Assembly (NCBI GenBank): GCA_020161665.1
Contig: JAIUPA010000034.1
Span: 267,796 to 331,795 of the forward strand
Length of the DNA stretch: 64,000 nucleotides
Direction: 5' to 3'
Source: Pseudomonadota bacterium
Lineage (GTDB): Bacteria > Pseudomonadota > Alphaproteobacteria > Rhizobiales > Rhizobiaceae
The notes beneath the pieces are model-generated. The model had not been told where the DNA came from. It did not search any database and was given only the letters and a program-made list of their open reading frames with translations. The translations under genes and the position numbers were made by a program. Positions 29,476-38,322 of this stretch are shown in pieces (the first letter of the stretch is position 1; every line of letters begins with the position of its first letter).

Positions 29476-29802
29476 TCGTGCTTCCCGGTTTAAGGAGCCC
29501 ATCTGCGGATGCTGAACACGGTCCTGCCGCGGTGCCGTGTCTGTCCAGTCCTTCGAAATGGACAGGGAATTCGCTGCGGTCAAGCGTTTTCCGCGATTTT
29601 GCGGATAGAAAGCGCAACACAACCGAAAGAGGAAAAATTCTTTATTGCAATTTTAAATGCTAGCGATATGCTTTGTTAGCAATGAATGATGTGGCTTTGC
29701 AGCATACGCTCATTGTTTGAAAAGCGGAACGACAGGTGCATTCTGCCATCGGCATGCGCATGAATTTTCAACGGAATATGCCATTTTCGGCTGGGACAGG
29801 AC

Positions 29803-30036
29803 ATGGTCGTTAAAAAAAATGACGTCGAAAACGGTGCATCCGGTGAGGTTGAGAACATCGCCTACATCCGGCAGATGCTCGGCGAGTTGCGACAGGTTGC
29901 ACGACAGGAAGGGGCTGACATGCTCTGCTACCTGATCGAGATGGCCTATGTCGAAGCAGGCGATATCCAGTCCGGTCGCCGTCACCTGTCAATCGGCGTA
30001 GGCAAGCGAAACAAGTCCACCGGAGTGCCGCTGTAA
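29803..30036 (+). CDS. conserved small rhizobial protein, unknown function
   Basis: A 77-residue hydrophilic protein, preceded by GGGACAGGAC, starting MVVKKNDVENGASGEVENIA. It contains YIRQMLGELRQVARQEG and LCYLIEMAYVEAGDIQSG, which I recognise as conserved among Rhizobiaceae proteins of unknown function beside topA/dprA. It is the only plus-strand gene in this block and its 3' end overlaps the 3' end of dprA by 48 bases, so both strands are coding there. Mostly helical, no signal or membrane segment. Confidence 0.8.
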   Translation: MVVKKNDVENGASGEVENIAYIRQMLGELRQVARQEGADMLCYLIEMAYVEAGDIQSGRRHLSIGVGKRNKSTGVPL

Positions 30037-31137
30037 GCGACCGGCAAGATCAAGCTCCAGCAAAATCAGGTAGACCGAGGACGCGGGCAGCCCGGTGTGG
30101 CGGATGAGTTCATCCGTTTCCACGGGCGAGGGGCCAAGGGCCTCGATCACACGCGCCCGGTCATCATCGCCGGGCAGGGCCGGACCGGCCTGCGCGCCAG
30201 CACTCTCCGGTTCTTCAACCTGCGGCAGCGAGAACAGGTCACGCCGCGTCAGCGGTGCCAGCGCTTCCAGAACGTCGGCCGGTTCGGTCGTCACAATCGC
30301 CCCGTCCTTCAAAAGCCCGTTGGTGCCCTGACACCGCATGTCGAGCGGGGAGCCGGGCACGGCAAAGACCAGCCGCCCGAATTCACCGGCAAGCCGCGCT
30401 GTAATCAACGAGCCGGAGCGTTTCGCCGCCTCGACGATCACAACACCCAGCGCGATACCCGCAATCAGCCGGTTGCGGCGGGGGAAATCCCGCGCGCGCG
30501 GCTCCCAGCCGAACGGCATTTCCGAAACGGCAATGCCACCGCCGCCGCAGATTTCGTCGAGAAGGCCGAAATTTTCCGGCGGGTAGGGCTTGTCGAGACC
30601 ACCAGCCAGTGCCGCAATCGTGCCGGTTTGCAGGCTGGCTTTGTGGGCGGCGGCATCAATGCCGCGTGCCAGACCCGAAACGATGGAATAGCCCGCCCGC
30701 CCGCAATCACGCGCAATCATCGCGGCGAACTTCACCCCGTGGATTGAGGCATTACGGGACCCGACGATGCCGATCGAAGGGGGGCTTAAGACGCGCGTAT
30801 CGCCCTTGACGGCCAGAAGCGGCGGCGCACCGTCAATCTGGCGCAGAGCATCCGGGTAATCCGGCTCGCCGATGCCGATGAAGCGCGCGCCGAAGCGCGT
30901 GGCCACTTCAAGCTCGCGCTCAGCTTCGGCCTGCGAGGCAACGCGGATCTGGCGTGCGGAGCCACCCCGCCTTGAAAGCTCGGGCAGCATGGCGAGCGCC
31001 GTTTCTGCCGAACCGAAATGGTTGATGAGGTCTCGAAAGGTAACGGGGCCGACATTATCGCTGCGGATCAGCCGCAACCAGGCGATCTTTTGCCGTTCGG
31101 TCAGCGCTATTCCCTTGCGATAAGCGCTGCCGTCCAT
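29989..31137 (-). CDS. dprA: DNA processing protein DprA
   Basis: A 382-residue protein that loads RecA on incoming single-stranded DNA during transformation. A SAM-like N-terminal part precedes the Rossmann-like domain with IGIVGSRNASIHG (about residue 123) and VSGLARGIDAAAHKASL, followed by FPRRNRLIAGIALGVVIVEA. A C-terminal winged helix (SPVETDELIRHTGLPASSVY) is present. The gene is 10 bases from plsY. The end overlaps the convergent small gene at 29803-30036. Confidence 0.94.
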   Translation of the reverse strand: MDGSAYRKGIALTERQKIAWLRLIRSDNVGPVTFRDLINHFGSAETALAMLPELSRRGGSARQIRVASQAEAERELEVATRFGARFIGIGEPDYPDALRQIDGAPPLLAVKGDTRVLSPPSIGIVGSRNASIHGVKFAAMIARDCGRAGYSIVSGLARGIDAAAHKASLQTGTIAALAGGLDKPYPPENFGLLDEICGGGGIAVSEMPFGWEPRARDFPRRNRLIAGIALGVVIVEAAKRSGSLITARLAGEFGRLVFAVPGSPLDMRCQGTNGLLKDGAIVTTEPADVLEALAPLTRRDLFSLPQVEEPESAGAQAGPALPGDDDRARVIEALGPSPVETDELIRHTGLPASSVYLILLELDLAGRLQRHSGGLVSLAYAD

Positions 31138-31147
31138 GCCGTGTTCC

Positions 31148-31765
31148 TTATCCCTTTTGGCCGATCTTGCTTTCGGTGCCAGCCAGCAGGCGCTTGATAT
31201 TGTCCTTGTGCTTGATCCAGGAGATCGCCGTCATCAAGGTCATGACCAGAGCCGTGTTGAAGTCACCCATGGCCAACAGTACAACCGGAACCACAGCCGT
31301 TGCAACCAGCGCGGCCAAAGACGAAATCTTGAAAATCTTGGCCATGCCGAGCCATACGGCGGCAAACACCAGAACCATCCAGGCATTGGCCCCGAGCAGC
31401 ATGCCGATATAGGTGGCGACACCCTTGCCGCCCTTGAAACCCAGCCAGACCGGGAAGAGGTGGCCAAGGAAGGCGAAGAAACCGGCAATCAACCCGGCCT
31501 CATAGCCCCACAGCGCGCGCGCCAGAACCACCGCCGCCGTTGCCTTGAAAGCGTCGAGCAGCAGCGTGGCGGCGGCCAGCTTCTTGTTGCCGGTGCGCAG
31601 AACATTCGTCGCGCCGATATTGCCGGAACCGATCTTGCGCACATCGCCAAGCCCGGCCATCCGCGTCAGGATCAGGCCAAACGGGATGGAGCCCAGCAGA
31701 TAGCCGATCACCGCCGCCATCACGGCGACCAGAAAGGTCAGGGTCGAGGCATCAGTCATGGTCAT
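31148..31765 (-). CDS. plsY: acyl-phosphate:glycerol-3-phosphate acyltransferase
   Basis: A 205-residue inner-membrane enzyme that acylates glycerol-3-phosphate at the start of phospholipid synthesis, using acyl-phosphate made by PlsX. About six hydrophobic helices are visible. Three catalytic loops are recognisable: [30 protein letters not shown] and [13 protein letters not shown]. Two adjacent ATG codons (31765 and 31759) are possible starts. It stands between pyrC and dprA on the same strand. Confidence 0.95.
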   Translation of the reverse strand: MTMTDASTLTFLVAVMAAVIGYLLGSIPFGLILTRMAGLGDVRKIGSGNIGATNVLRTGNKKLAAATLLLDAFKATAAVVLARALWGYEAGLIAGFFAFLGHLFPVWLGFKGGKGVATYIGMLLGANAWMVLVFAAVWLGMAKIFKISSLAALVATAVVPVVLLAMGDFNTALVMTLMTAISWIKHKDNIKRLLAGTESKIGQKG

Positions 31766-31841
31766 GGATCAGTTCCCGCGCTTGGTTCTGGCCGCTCCCC
31801 CATCCCGGTCCTAAGATAGAGATGGTGGTGGTGCCACGTTT

Positions 31842-31903
31842 CCCTTCTCCCCGTCAAAACGGGGAGAAGGTGGCGGCAGCCGGATGAGGGGCTGCCCTTT
31901 AAA
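31842..31903. repeat. rhizobial intergenic palindromic repeat
   Basis: CCTTCTCCCCGT (31843-31854), loop CAAA, ACGGGGAGAAGG (31859-31870), followed by TGGCGGCAGCCGGATGAGG. Palindromes of this sequence are scattered in rhizobial genomes. It sits between plsY and pyrC, an interval of about 147 bases, and may end the pyrBC transcript or only decorate it. Confidence 0.7.
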
Positions 31904-31912
31904 GACGGCAAA

Positions 31913-33202
31913 TCATCCCGCCGTATAGACGCATACACCCGCCACATAGGTGGCAACGGCCCGGCCCGAGAACAGCGCATCCTCAAACGGCGTGTTCTTG
32001 GAACGCGAGGTCAGCGCATCGCGCGCCACGGTCCACGGCTGGTCGAGGTCGATCAGCGTCACATCGGCCTTGGCACCGGCTTTCAGCGTTCCGGCATCAA
32101 GGCCGAAAATCTGGGCGGGGCGGGTCGACATGGCGTCGATCAGGCGCATCAGCGAGACATGACCGGCGTGGTGCAGGCGAAGCGCTGCCGAAAGCATGGT
32201 CTCAAGGCCAACGGCCCCTTCCTCGGCTTCCGGGAAGGGCAGGCGCTTGGTGTCCACATCCTGCGGATCATGGGCCGAAACGATGATATCGATCTCGCCC
32301 CGGTTCAGCGCGTCCACCATCGCCATGCGATCATCTTCGGTGCGAAGCGGCGGCGAAAGCTTGAAGAAGGTGCGGTATTCGCCGATGTCGTTCTCGTTGA
32401 GCGTCAGATTGTTGATCGAAACGCCACACGTCACTTTGGCGCCACGCTTGCGCGCAACCTGCACGGCCTCGGCCGATTCCGGTACGGAAATCAGTGCGGC
32501 GTGGTACTTGCCGCCCGTCAGACCGGCAATCCGAAGATCACGCTCCAGCGGGATGATTTCGGCTTCCTTCGGAATGCCCGAAAGGCCGAGCCAGCTGGCA
32601 AGCAGCCCTTCGTTCATCGCACCATTGCCAAGATACTTGTCACGCGGCGACAGCGAAATGACGACGCCCAGTTCCCGGGCATAGCTCATGGCACGACGCA
32701 GCACGAGCGAATCGGACAGCGCCTTGCGGCCATTGTCGAAGGCAACGGCCCCGGCTTCGGACAGCAGGCCGAACTCGGTCATCTCGACGCCGCCCAGACC
32801 CTTGGTCATGGCCGCTGCCGGATAGACGTTGACGATGGCCGTGTCGCGCGCCGTCTTGCGCACGAATTCCACGAGCGCGATGTCATCAATGACCGGATCG
32901 GTATCCGGCATCATGATGAAGGAGGTGACGCCGCCAGCCGCTGCCGCACGGGCGGCGGACGCAATCGTCTCGCGGTGTTCGGCCCCCGGTTCCCCCACAT
33001 GCACGCGGGCATCGACAAGGCCGGGCGTGGCGATGAGGCCCGTGCAATCCTTGACGGTTGCCCCTTCCGGCGCGCCCTGATTGAGCGCGGAGGCACCGGC
33101 TTCGGCGATCACGCCGTCCTTTATGACAATCGTGCCGATCTCATCGACATGACGCGACGGGTCGATGATGCGGGCGTTCTTGAGAATGGTGATGCCGCTC
33201 AT
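31913..33202 (-). CDS. pyrC: dihydroorotase-like protein, probably non-catalytic, paired with pyrB
   Basis: A 429-residue amidohydrolase-fold protein in the pyrimidine pathway. The family metal motif DxHxH reads [11 protein letters not shown] here, so the first His is replaced by Arg; the later His site reads [12 protein letters not shown] in place of an HH pair. The fold markers LIATPGLVD and [15 protein letters not shown] remain. Such degenerate PyrC partners are known to be structural companions of aspartate transcarbamoylase in many bacteria, while another gene supplies the activity. I infer that here. The start overlaps the pyrB stop by four bases (ATGA). Confidence 0.88.
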   Translation of the reverse strand: MSGITILKNARIIDPSRHVDEIGTIVIKDGVIAEAGASALNQGAPEGATVKDCTGLIATPGLVDARVHVGEPGAEHRETIASAARAAAAGGVTSFIMMPDTDPVIDDIALVEFVRKTARDTAIVNVYPAAAMTKGLGGVEMTEFGLLSEAGAVAFDNGRKALSDSLVLRRAMSYARELGVVISLSPRDKYLGNGAMNEGLLASWLGLSGIPKEAEIIPLERDLRIAGLTGGKYHAALISVPESAEAVQVARKRGAKVTCGVSINNLTLNENDIGEYRTFFKLSPPLRTEDDRMAMVDALNRGEIDIIVSAHDPQDVDTKRLPFPEAEEGAVGLETMLSAALRLHHAGHVSLMRLIDAMSTRPAQIFGLDAGTLKAGAKADVTLIDLDQPWTVARDALTSRSKNTPFEDALFSGRAVATYVAGVCVYTAG

Positions 33203-34140
33203 GCCCGTTCTCCATTGTTGTTCGACAAGAGAAGGGCTTCCATGACGGCCATGCGCACCGCGACGCCCATTTCCACCTGACGCTCGATCACGCTCTGCGG
33301 ACCATCGGCGATTTCCGAGGCGATCTCGACGCCGCGGTTCATCGGGCCGGGATGCATGACGAGGGCACCTTCCTTGGCGGCTTTGAGCTTTTCAGCGTCA
33401 AGACCGTAATAATGGAAGTATTCGCGCACCGAAGGCACGAAAGAGCCGGACATGCGCTCGCGCTGCAGGCGCAGCATCATCACCACATCGGCGTTCTTCA
33501 GGCCTTCCTTCATGTCGTGGTAGACCTCGACACTCATGTCGCGGATCCCCGACGGCAAAAGTGTGGGCGGTGCCACGACCCGGACGCGCGCGCCCATGGC
33601 GTTCAAGAGGATGATGTTCGAACGCGCAACGCGCGAATGCAGAACGTCGCCGCAGATGGCAACCGTAATGCCCGAAAGCGAGCCAAGCGCGCGCCGGATC
33701 GTCAGCGCATCAAGAAGCGCCTGAGTCGGATGCTCGTGCTGACCGTCACCGGCATTGACCACCGAGCAGGACACTTTCTGCGCCAGAAGGGCAGCCGCCC
33801 CGCCGGAGGAATGGCGAATCACCAGAACGTCGGGCCGCATGGCGTTGAGCGTCATGGCCGTATCGATCAGAGTTTCGCCTTTTTTGACAGATGAATTGCC
33901 AACCGACATGTTCATCACATCCGCACCGAGCCGTTTGCCGGCCAGTTCGAAGGACGATTGCGTGCGCGTTGACGCCTCGAAGAAAAGATTGATCTGGGTA
34001 AGACCTCTCAGCGTCGAGGTCTTCTTCTCGCGCTGCCGGCTGATCTTGACGGCCTCATCGGCCTTGTCGAGAAGAAAGGTAATATCAGCTTGGGTGAGGC
34101 CCTTTATGCCAAGAAGATGGCGATGGGGAAAAAGCACCAT
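33199..34140 (-). CDS. pyrB: aspartate carbamoyltransferase catalytic subunit
   Basis: A 313-residue enzyme that condenses carbamoyl phosphate and aspartate, the committed step in pyrimidine synthesis. Carbamoyl-phosphate sites are [20 protein letters not shown] (about residues 45-65) and [16 protein letters not shown] (about 130), and the C-terminal [12 protein letters not shown] is present. A regulatory PyrI subunit is not adjacent. ATG 34140 ([10 protein letters not shown]) was preferred over the upstream start because homologues begin near there. Translationally coupled to pyrC. Confidence 0.95.
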   Translation of the reverse strand: MVLFPHRHLLGIKGLTQADITFLLDKADEAVKISRQREKKTSTLRGLTQINLFFEASTRTQSSFELAGKRLGADVMNMSVGNSSVKKGETLIDTAMTLNAMRPDVLVIRHSSGGAAALLAQKVSCSVVNAGDGQHEHPTQALLDALTIRRALGSLSGITVAICGDVLHSRVARSNIILLNAMGARVRVVAPPTLLPSGIRDMSVEVYHDMKEGLKNADVVMMLRLQRERMSGSFVPSVREYFHYYGLDAEKLKAAKEGALVMHPGPMNRGVEIASEIADGPQSVIERQVEMGVAVRMAVMEALLLSNNNGERA

Positions 34141-34252
34141 GAATACGGCCCTCCTGCGTAGTCCGCCTCTCTTAATCAGTGCCATGCGCGAGGGCAAGTA
34201 ATATGCTGTTAAGACTTGTGGCCGATCCCCTGCAATTTACGCCGAATCCGGC

Positions 34253-34357
34253 TAGAGCATGTCCAGGAAAAGTGGGCGCCGGTTTTCCATCCGGAAATGC
34301 GTAAAAAAGAAACAGCTGGAGCATTTTCACGATTCTGAGAAACGTGAAAATGCTCTA
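34253..34357. repeat. rhizobial mosaic palindromic repeat in the pyrB-aidB gap
   Basis: Two nested palindromes: GCATGTCCAGGAAAA...TTTTCCATCCGGAAATGC (about 34257-34300) and a perfect 13-base inverted pair GAGCATTTTCACG (34319-34331) / CGTGAAAATGCTC (34343-34355) with an 11-base loop. This resembles the intergenic mosaic elements (RIME type) of Rhizobiaceae. It lies within 15 bases of the aidB-like start, so any aidB promoter must lie inside or upstream of it. Confidence 0.75.
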
Positions 34358-34367
34358 AGAGGCGGAA

Positions 34368-36020
34368 ATGACAAATTTGACCCGGACTGATGACAAACTG
34401 GCCGAACTGAACCAGCCCCCGCTCTGGTCCGGTATCAATGCCTACCGATCCGACCCGTTGATCGTGGACCTGACCGGGACGCTGAACCGCTCCGTTCGTG
34501 ATGAACTGGATACGCTGGGCCGTTACGTGACCTCGCATGAGGCGCAGGAACTGGCCCGCATGGCCAATGACAGCGAACCGAAGCTTAAAACCCACGGGCC
34601 GCGCGGCGAGCGGATCGATCAGGTGGAGTTTCATCCCGCCTGGCATGCGCTGATGCGCCGTTCCATGGCCTCGGGGCTTCATTCCTCCGCCTGGGAAAAC
34701 AACGCAGAATCACGCGGTCGCGAGCATCTGGGCCGCGCCGCCCGCTATTATCTGACGGCCCAGCTGGAAAGCGGCCATCTGGGTCCCTTGAGCACGACAA
34801 GTGCCTCTCTGGCCTCGATCATGGCCTCCAATCCGGTGCAGAAGGATTGGACGCCGCGCGTTCTGGGCCGCAAATACGACAGCTCCAACCGCCCCGCCCA
34901 GATGAAGACAGCCGTCACCATCGGCATGGGCATGACGGAAAAGCAGTGTGGCACGGATGTGCGCTCGATCAAGTCAACAGCGGAGCGGGTGGGCGAGGGC
35001 ATTTATCGCCTGTCCGGCCACAAGTGGTTCTTGTCGGCTCCCATGAGCGACGCCTTCATCATGCTGGCACGAACCCGCGAAGGCATGGGCTGCTTCCTTG
35101 TGCCGCGGCTTCTGGAAGACGGTTCCTCGAACGGGCTTCGCCTGCAGCGCCTCAAGAACAAGCTCGGCAACCGCTCGAACGCCTCCGCCGAAGTGGAATT
35201 TTCCGATGCTTTCGGCTTCCTCTTGGGCAAGCCTGATGACGGGGTCGCGACGATCCTTGATATGGTGACGCTCACCCGTCTCGATAGCGCGCTCGCCTCT
35301 GCGGGCATTATGCGCGCTTCGCTGGCTGAAGCCGTGCACCATGCCCGGGGCCGAAACGTCTTTGGCAAGATGCTTGTCACGCAGCCACTGATGACGCGGG
35401 TTCTGGCCGACATGGCGCTGGACGTGGCCGCCGCCACCGTTCTCTCCTTCCGTCTCGCCAATGCCTTCGACAAGGCCCGCATCAGCGCCGAAGATGCCGC
35501 CTATGCTCGCCTGATGACGCCGGTGACGAAGTACTGGTGCACCAAGATCGCACCCGGCCTGATCTACGAGTCGATGGAAGTGATCGGCGGCTCCGCTTAC
35601 GTTGAGGAGCGCCCGATTGCTCGCCATTACCGCGAAGCGCCGGTTCACGCGATGTCGGAAGGTTCCGGCAATGTCATGGCACTCGATCTGTTGCGCGTTC
35701 TGGGACGTGGCCGCGATCTGTTCGAAACGGTCTTTGCCGGTTTTGAGCGTGATCTGGGGGCTGCAGGCGCCAAAACAGTCAATGTTCTGCGTGCCGCCAT
35801 GGCGCTGGCAGAGCGCGACGAAGGAGCGGCCCGCCTGCTGATCGAGCAGATTGCGCTCGCCGCTGCCGCCGCCGAACTCTACAAGCTGGGGGCAGGGCGT
35901 ATTGCCGACGCCTTCATCGAAACGCGCCTCGGCGGCACATGGCGCTCCAGCTACGGCATGCTCGATAGCCGCTTCGACGCCTCCTATATCGTTGATCTGC
36001 TCTATCCCCCGGCTAGCTGA
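34368..36020 (+). CDS. aidB: AidB-like acyl-CoA dehydrogenase family protein
   Basis: A 550-residue FAD-dependent protein of the AidB branch of acyl-CoA dehydrogenases, longer than metabolic members (about 380) and equal to E. coli AidB. Seen: the N-terminal NQPPLWSGINAYRSDPL, the flavin segment IGMGMTEKQCGTDVRSI, GHKWFLSAPMSDAFIMLAR and RIEVIGG-type region YESMEVIGGSAYVEERP. E. coli AidB is part of the adaptive response to alkylation and binds DNA; its physiological substrate is unclear. An SD AAGAGGCGG precedes ATG 34368. No Ada operator was identified. Confidence 0.9.
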   Translation: MTNLTRTDDKLAELNQPPLWSGINAYRSDPLIVDLTGTLNRSVRDELDTLGRYVTSHEAQELARMANDSEPKLKTHGPRGERIDQVEFHPAWHALMRRSMASGLHSSAWENNAESRGREHLGRAARYYLTAQLESGHLGPLSTTSASLASIMASNPVQKDWTPRVLGRKYDSSNRPAQMKTAVTIGMGMTEKQCGTDVRSIKSTAERVGEGIYRLSGHKWFLSAPMSDAFIMLARTREGMGCFLVPRLLEDGSSNGLRLQRLKNKLGNRSNASAEVEFSDAFGFLLGKPDDGVATILDMVTLTRLDSALASAGIMRASLAEAVHHARGRNVFGKMLVTQPLMTRVLADMALDVAAATVLSFRLANAFDKARISAEDAAYARLMTPVTKYWCTKIAPGLIYESMEVIGGSAYVEERPIARHYREAPVHAMSEGSGNVMALDLLRVLGRGRDLFETVFAGFERDLGAAGAKTVNVLRAAMALAERDEGAARLLIEQIALAAAAAELYKLGAGRIADAFIETRLGGTWRSSYGMLDSRFDASYIVDLLYPPAS

Positions 36021-36044
36021 TCCTTCATCGCTGCCGGATCATTC

Positions 36045-36084
36045 GAGGCCGCGTTCCTGCAGGGTAGGGCGCGGCCTCTTCGTT
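36045..36084 (+). terminator. terminator of the aidB-like gene
   Basis: GAGGCCGCG (36045-36053) pairs with CGCGGCCTC (36070-36078) across a 16-base loop, followed by TTCGTTTTCC. Confidence 0.7.
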
Positions 36085-36098
36085 TTCCACCGCCCGCA

Positions 36099-36171
36099 TT
36101 AACCATATCCGCGTCTTTGCGTTGCGGGACAGGCGTTAACAGGGCAGTTTGGCGTTTACGAAGTGTTAACC
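36099..36171 (+). promoter_or_regulatory. candidate CtrA binding sites upstream of the small membrane operon
   Basis: TTAACCAT at 36099-36106 matches the CtrA half-site, and TTTA-cgaagtg-TTAACC at 36155-36171 matches the full TTAA-N7-TTAACC site with one mismatch. The full-like site is 23 bases before ATG 36194. These suggest cell-cycle control of the two following genes; binding is unproven. Confidence 0.4.
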
Positions 36172-36193
36172 AATCCACCGGGACGGGCGCGGA

Positions 36194-36400
36194 ATGATTT
36201 CGCAGCAGGAACAGCAAGAGGGCAGGCTTGAAGTGCATGATGCGCTTCGTGCCGCACCGTTGATCGCCATGACGGCGCTCTTCACGGTCCTCGCCTTTGA
36301 TATTGCCGTTCCCGCCTTTGTTCTGCTGGTCATGGGCGCGCTGCGCTGGCTGGTGCTCAACCCTCTTGAACTTCCCTCCCTTGCGGGGAGAGCGGCATGA
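36194..36400 (+). CDS. small membrane protein, unknown function
   Basis: A 68-residue protein with a short acidic N-terminus (MISQQEQQEGRLEVHD) and two close hydrophobic segments (about 20-35 and 36-55). No family was recognised. It ends in ATGA overlap with the next gene, so the two are co-translated, and it stands behind candidate CtrA sites. Confidence 0.65.
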   Translation: MISQQEQQEGRLEVHDALRAAPLIAMTALFTVLAFDIAVPAFVLLVMGALRWLVLNPLELPSLAGRAA

Positions 36401-36708
36401 AGTGGTTGCTGATCTTCTGGGCCGCACCTGTCGGACTTCTGTTTTCCTGGTATTTCCTGTCGGCCAACGACATGAGCTTCGGCATTTTCATGCTGACGCG
36501 GGAAGCGCACGACCTCGTTTTCAATCTTTACGGCAGCATTCTGGGCATAGACCCGGCGCTTCTGCCGCCCATGGTCTTGCGGGCCATCGTGGTTGATTCG
36601 CTGTTCGTCTTTGCGTTGATTGCCTTTAGGCAGCGTCGCCGCATCTGGTCCTGGTGGAAAGCCCGTCAGGGGGCGGACATAAACGACAGTCTGTCTAACG
36701 CGCCCTGA
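36397..36708 (+). CDS. DUF6105-type membrane protein
   Basis: A 103-residue membrane protein with helices at about 2-22 and 60-78. The sequence [20 protein letters not shown] followed by a [14 protein letters not shown] segment resembles the DUF6105 proteins of Rhizobiaceae, which have no assigned function. It overlaps the preceding small gene by four bases, and its last 43 bases overlap the convergent ruvX. Confidence 0.75.
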   Translation: MKWLLIFWAAPVGLLFSWYFLSANDMSFGIFMLTREAHDLVFNLYGSILGIDPALLPPMVLRAIVVDSLFVFALIAFRQRRRIWSWWKARQGADINDSLSNAP

Positions 36709-37139
36709 AGAATAAAGCTGGCGGCGGCGGAATCGATCCGCTCCTTACGCTGGGCGCGCGACACATCCATTTCCAGAAGAGCCCGCTCGGCGGCAACGGT
36801 CGAAAGCCGCTCATCCCAATACACAAACGGAATATCGGTCTTTTCCGCCATGGAGCGGACAAAGGCGCGGGTGGCCTGAACGCGAGGACCGGCAGAACCG
36901 TCCATGTTCATGGGCAGGCCGATGACAAAGGCAGCCACCTTTTCCTTTTCGATGAAGGCGAGCAGAACCTCGGCATCCTTGGTGAACTTGACACGCTTGA
37001 TCACCGGGCGCGGTGTCGCAAAGCGGCGGGAAAGATCAGACATCGCAAGGCCAATGGTCTTGGTGCCCAGATCGATGCCGGCAATGGCCTGTCCGGGTTT
37101 CAGCGTTTCGGCAAGTTCTTCAATGGTCAAAGTGGTCAT
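36666..37139 (-). CDS. ruvX: Holliday junction resolvase-like protein RuvX/YqgF
   Basis: A 157-residue RNase H-fold nuclease. Seen: [18 protein letters not shown] (first catalytic aspartate, about residue 22), [15 protein letters not shown] and [15 protein letters not shown], and [13 protein letters not shown] with the last acidic site. Bacterial YqgF is linked to pre-16S rRNA 5' maturation. The 3' end overlaps the DUF6105 gene. Divergent to the UPF0173 gene, whose start is 56 bases away. Confidence 0.93.
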   Translation of the reverse strand: MTTLTIEELAETLKPGQAIAGIDLGTKTIGLAMSDLSRRFATPRPVIKRVKFTKDAEVLLAFIEKEKVAAFVIGLPMNMDGSAGPRVQATRAFVRSMAEKTDIPFVYWDERLSTVAAERALLEMDVSRAQRKERIDSAAASFILQGALDRLSFMSAP

Positions 37140-37195
37140 GCGTCGTGCTATGCCATATATTTCGCCGAGAACAAAATTGCGAAGGGAGCGTTTCT

Positions 37196-37900
37196 ATGAA
37201 AATCACCTGGCTTGGCCATTCCGCCTTCCGTCTTGAGACGGCAAAGTCGAAGATCCTCATCGATCCCTTCTTCAGCGGTAATCCCGGATTTTCCGGGCTG
37301 GACCTGAAGGATGCGGCGGCGGGCGTGACGCACATCCTGCTGACCCATGGCCACGGCGACCATGTGGGCGATACGCTGGCGCTTGCTGAGGAAAGCGGCG
37401 CGGTGGTCGTTGCCAACTACGATCTGTGCATGTGGCTGCAGCACAAGGGCCTGAAGAACTTTTCGCCGGGCAATACTGGCGGCACCATCGGCATGGATGA
37501 TTTCACGGTCACCTTTACCAACGCGCTCCATTCCTCTGCGGCCATCAGCGAGGATGGTGTGTCGCATTCGCTCGGCAGCGCCAACGGCCTCATGCTGCAT
37601 GTCGAAGGCGGCCCGACCGTGTTCCACATGGGCGATACGGATATTTTCTCCGACATGGGGCTGATCAACGAATTGCACCAGCCGGATATCGGCATCGTGC
37701 CGATCGGCGACCGCTTCACCATGGGCGGCGCGGTCGCGGCGCTGGCCTGCCAGCGCTACTTCGGCTTTGAGACGGTGCTGCCCTGCCATTACGGCTCCTT
37801 CCCGATCATCGATCAGACGCCGGAGAAATTTGTCGCGGGCATGGACGGCACGAAGACGAAGGTGGCCACGCCGAAGCCCGGCGGCTTCGTTTCCTTCTGA
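37196..37900 (+). CDS. UPF0173 metal-dependent hydrolase
   Basis: A 234-residue metallo-beta-lactamase-fold hydrolase of unknown substrate. The first metal motif is [11 protein letters not shown] (about residues 48-58), the next acidic ligand is in [14 protein letters not shown] and the last His is in [17 protein letters not shown], matching UPF0173. Start ATG 37196 follows GAAGGGAGCG. Divergent from ruvX. It appears monocistronic. Confidence 0.92.
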   Translation: MKITWLGHSAFRLETAKSKILIDPFFSGNPGFSGLDLKDAAAGVTHILLTHGHGDHVGDTLALAEESGAVVVANYDLCMWLQHKGLKNFSPGNTGGTIGMDDFTVTFTNALHSSAAISEDGVSHSLGSANGLMLHVEGGPTVFHMGDTDIFSDMGLINELHQPDIGIVPIGDRFTMGGAVAALACQRYFGFETVLPCHYGSFPIIDQTPEKFVAGMDGTKTKVATPKPGGFVSF

Positions 37901-37986
37901 TAACCGTTGCGCGCGGCGGGCATGGACATTATAGCGGGACAATCAATGTCCTGAATTCAGGATGCAGACACACGCCGGAGAATGCC

Positions 37987-38274
37987 ATGTCCGTTGATCT
38001 CGCAACTGTGAAGCGCGTCGCGCGCCTTGCCCGCATTGCCGTCACCGAAGAGGAAGCCGAGCGCATGACCGGCGAACTCAACGGTATTTTGGGTTTTGTC
38101 GAGCAGTTGGGTGAAGTCAATGTGGAGGGCATCGAACCGATGACCTCCGTCACCCCCATGGACATGAAGAAGCGCGCCGATGCCGTGAATGATGGCGACA
38201 AGGCAGACGATATCGTCGCCAATGCCCCGGTTTCCGAGCGGAATTATTTCCTCGTCCCGAAGGTTGTCGAGTAA
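37987..38274 (+). CDS. gatC: Asp-tRNA(Asn)/Glu-tRNA(Gln) amidotransferase subunit C
   Basis: A 95-residue subunit that stabilises GatA in the amidotransferase that makes Gln-tRNA-Gln and Asn-tRNA-Asn. The N-terminus [20 protein letters not shown] and the C-terminal [14 protein letters not shown] are the family marks. It is 48 bases upstream of gatA. Confidence 0.95.
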   Translation: MSVDLATVKRVARLARIAVTEEEAERMTGELNGILGFVEQLGEVNVEGIEPMTSVTPMDMKKRADAVNDGDKADDIVANAPVSERNYFLVPKVVE

Positions 38275-38322
38275 TCCCTTTTCGCTGAAAACGCGTCCGA
38301 TATTTTCGAAAGTCGTCCGATC

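Noticed and set aside
26521..29493. A 990-codon open frame on the strand opposite rnr and topA, and similar long frames opposite nuoL, nuoM, mrcA and rne.
   Set aside because: They mirror the codon bias of high-GC genes, have no ribosome-binding site or recognisable domain, and lie wholly over well-supported conserved genes.
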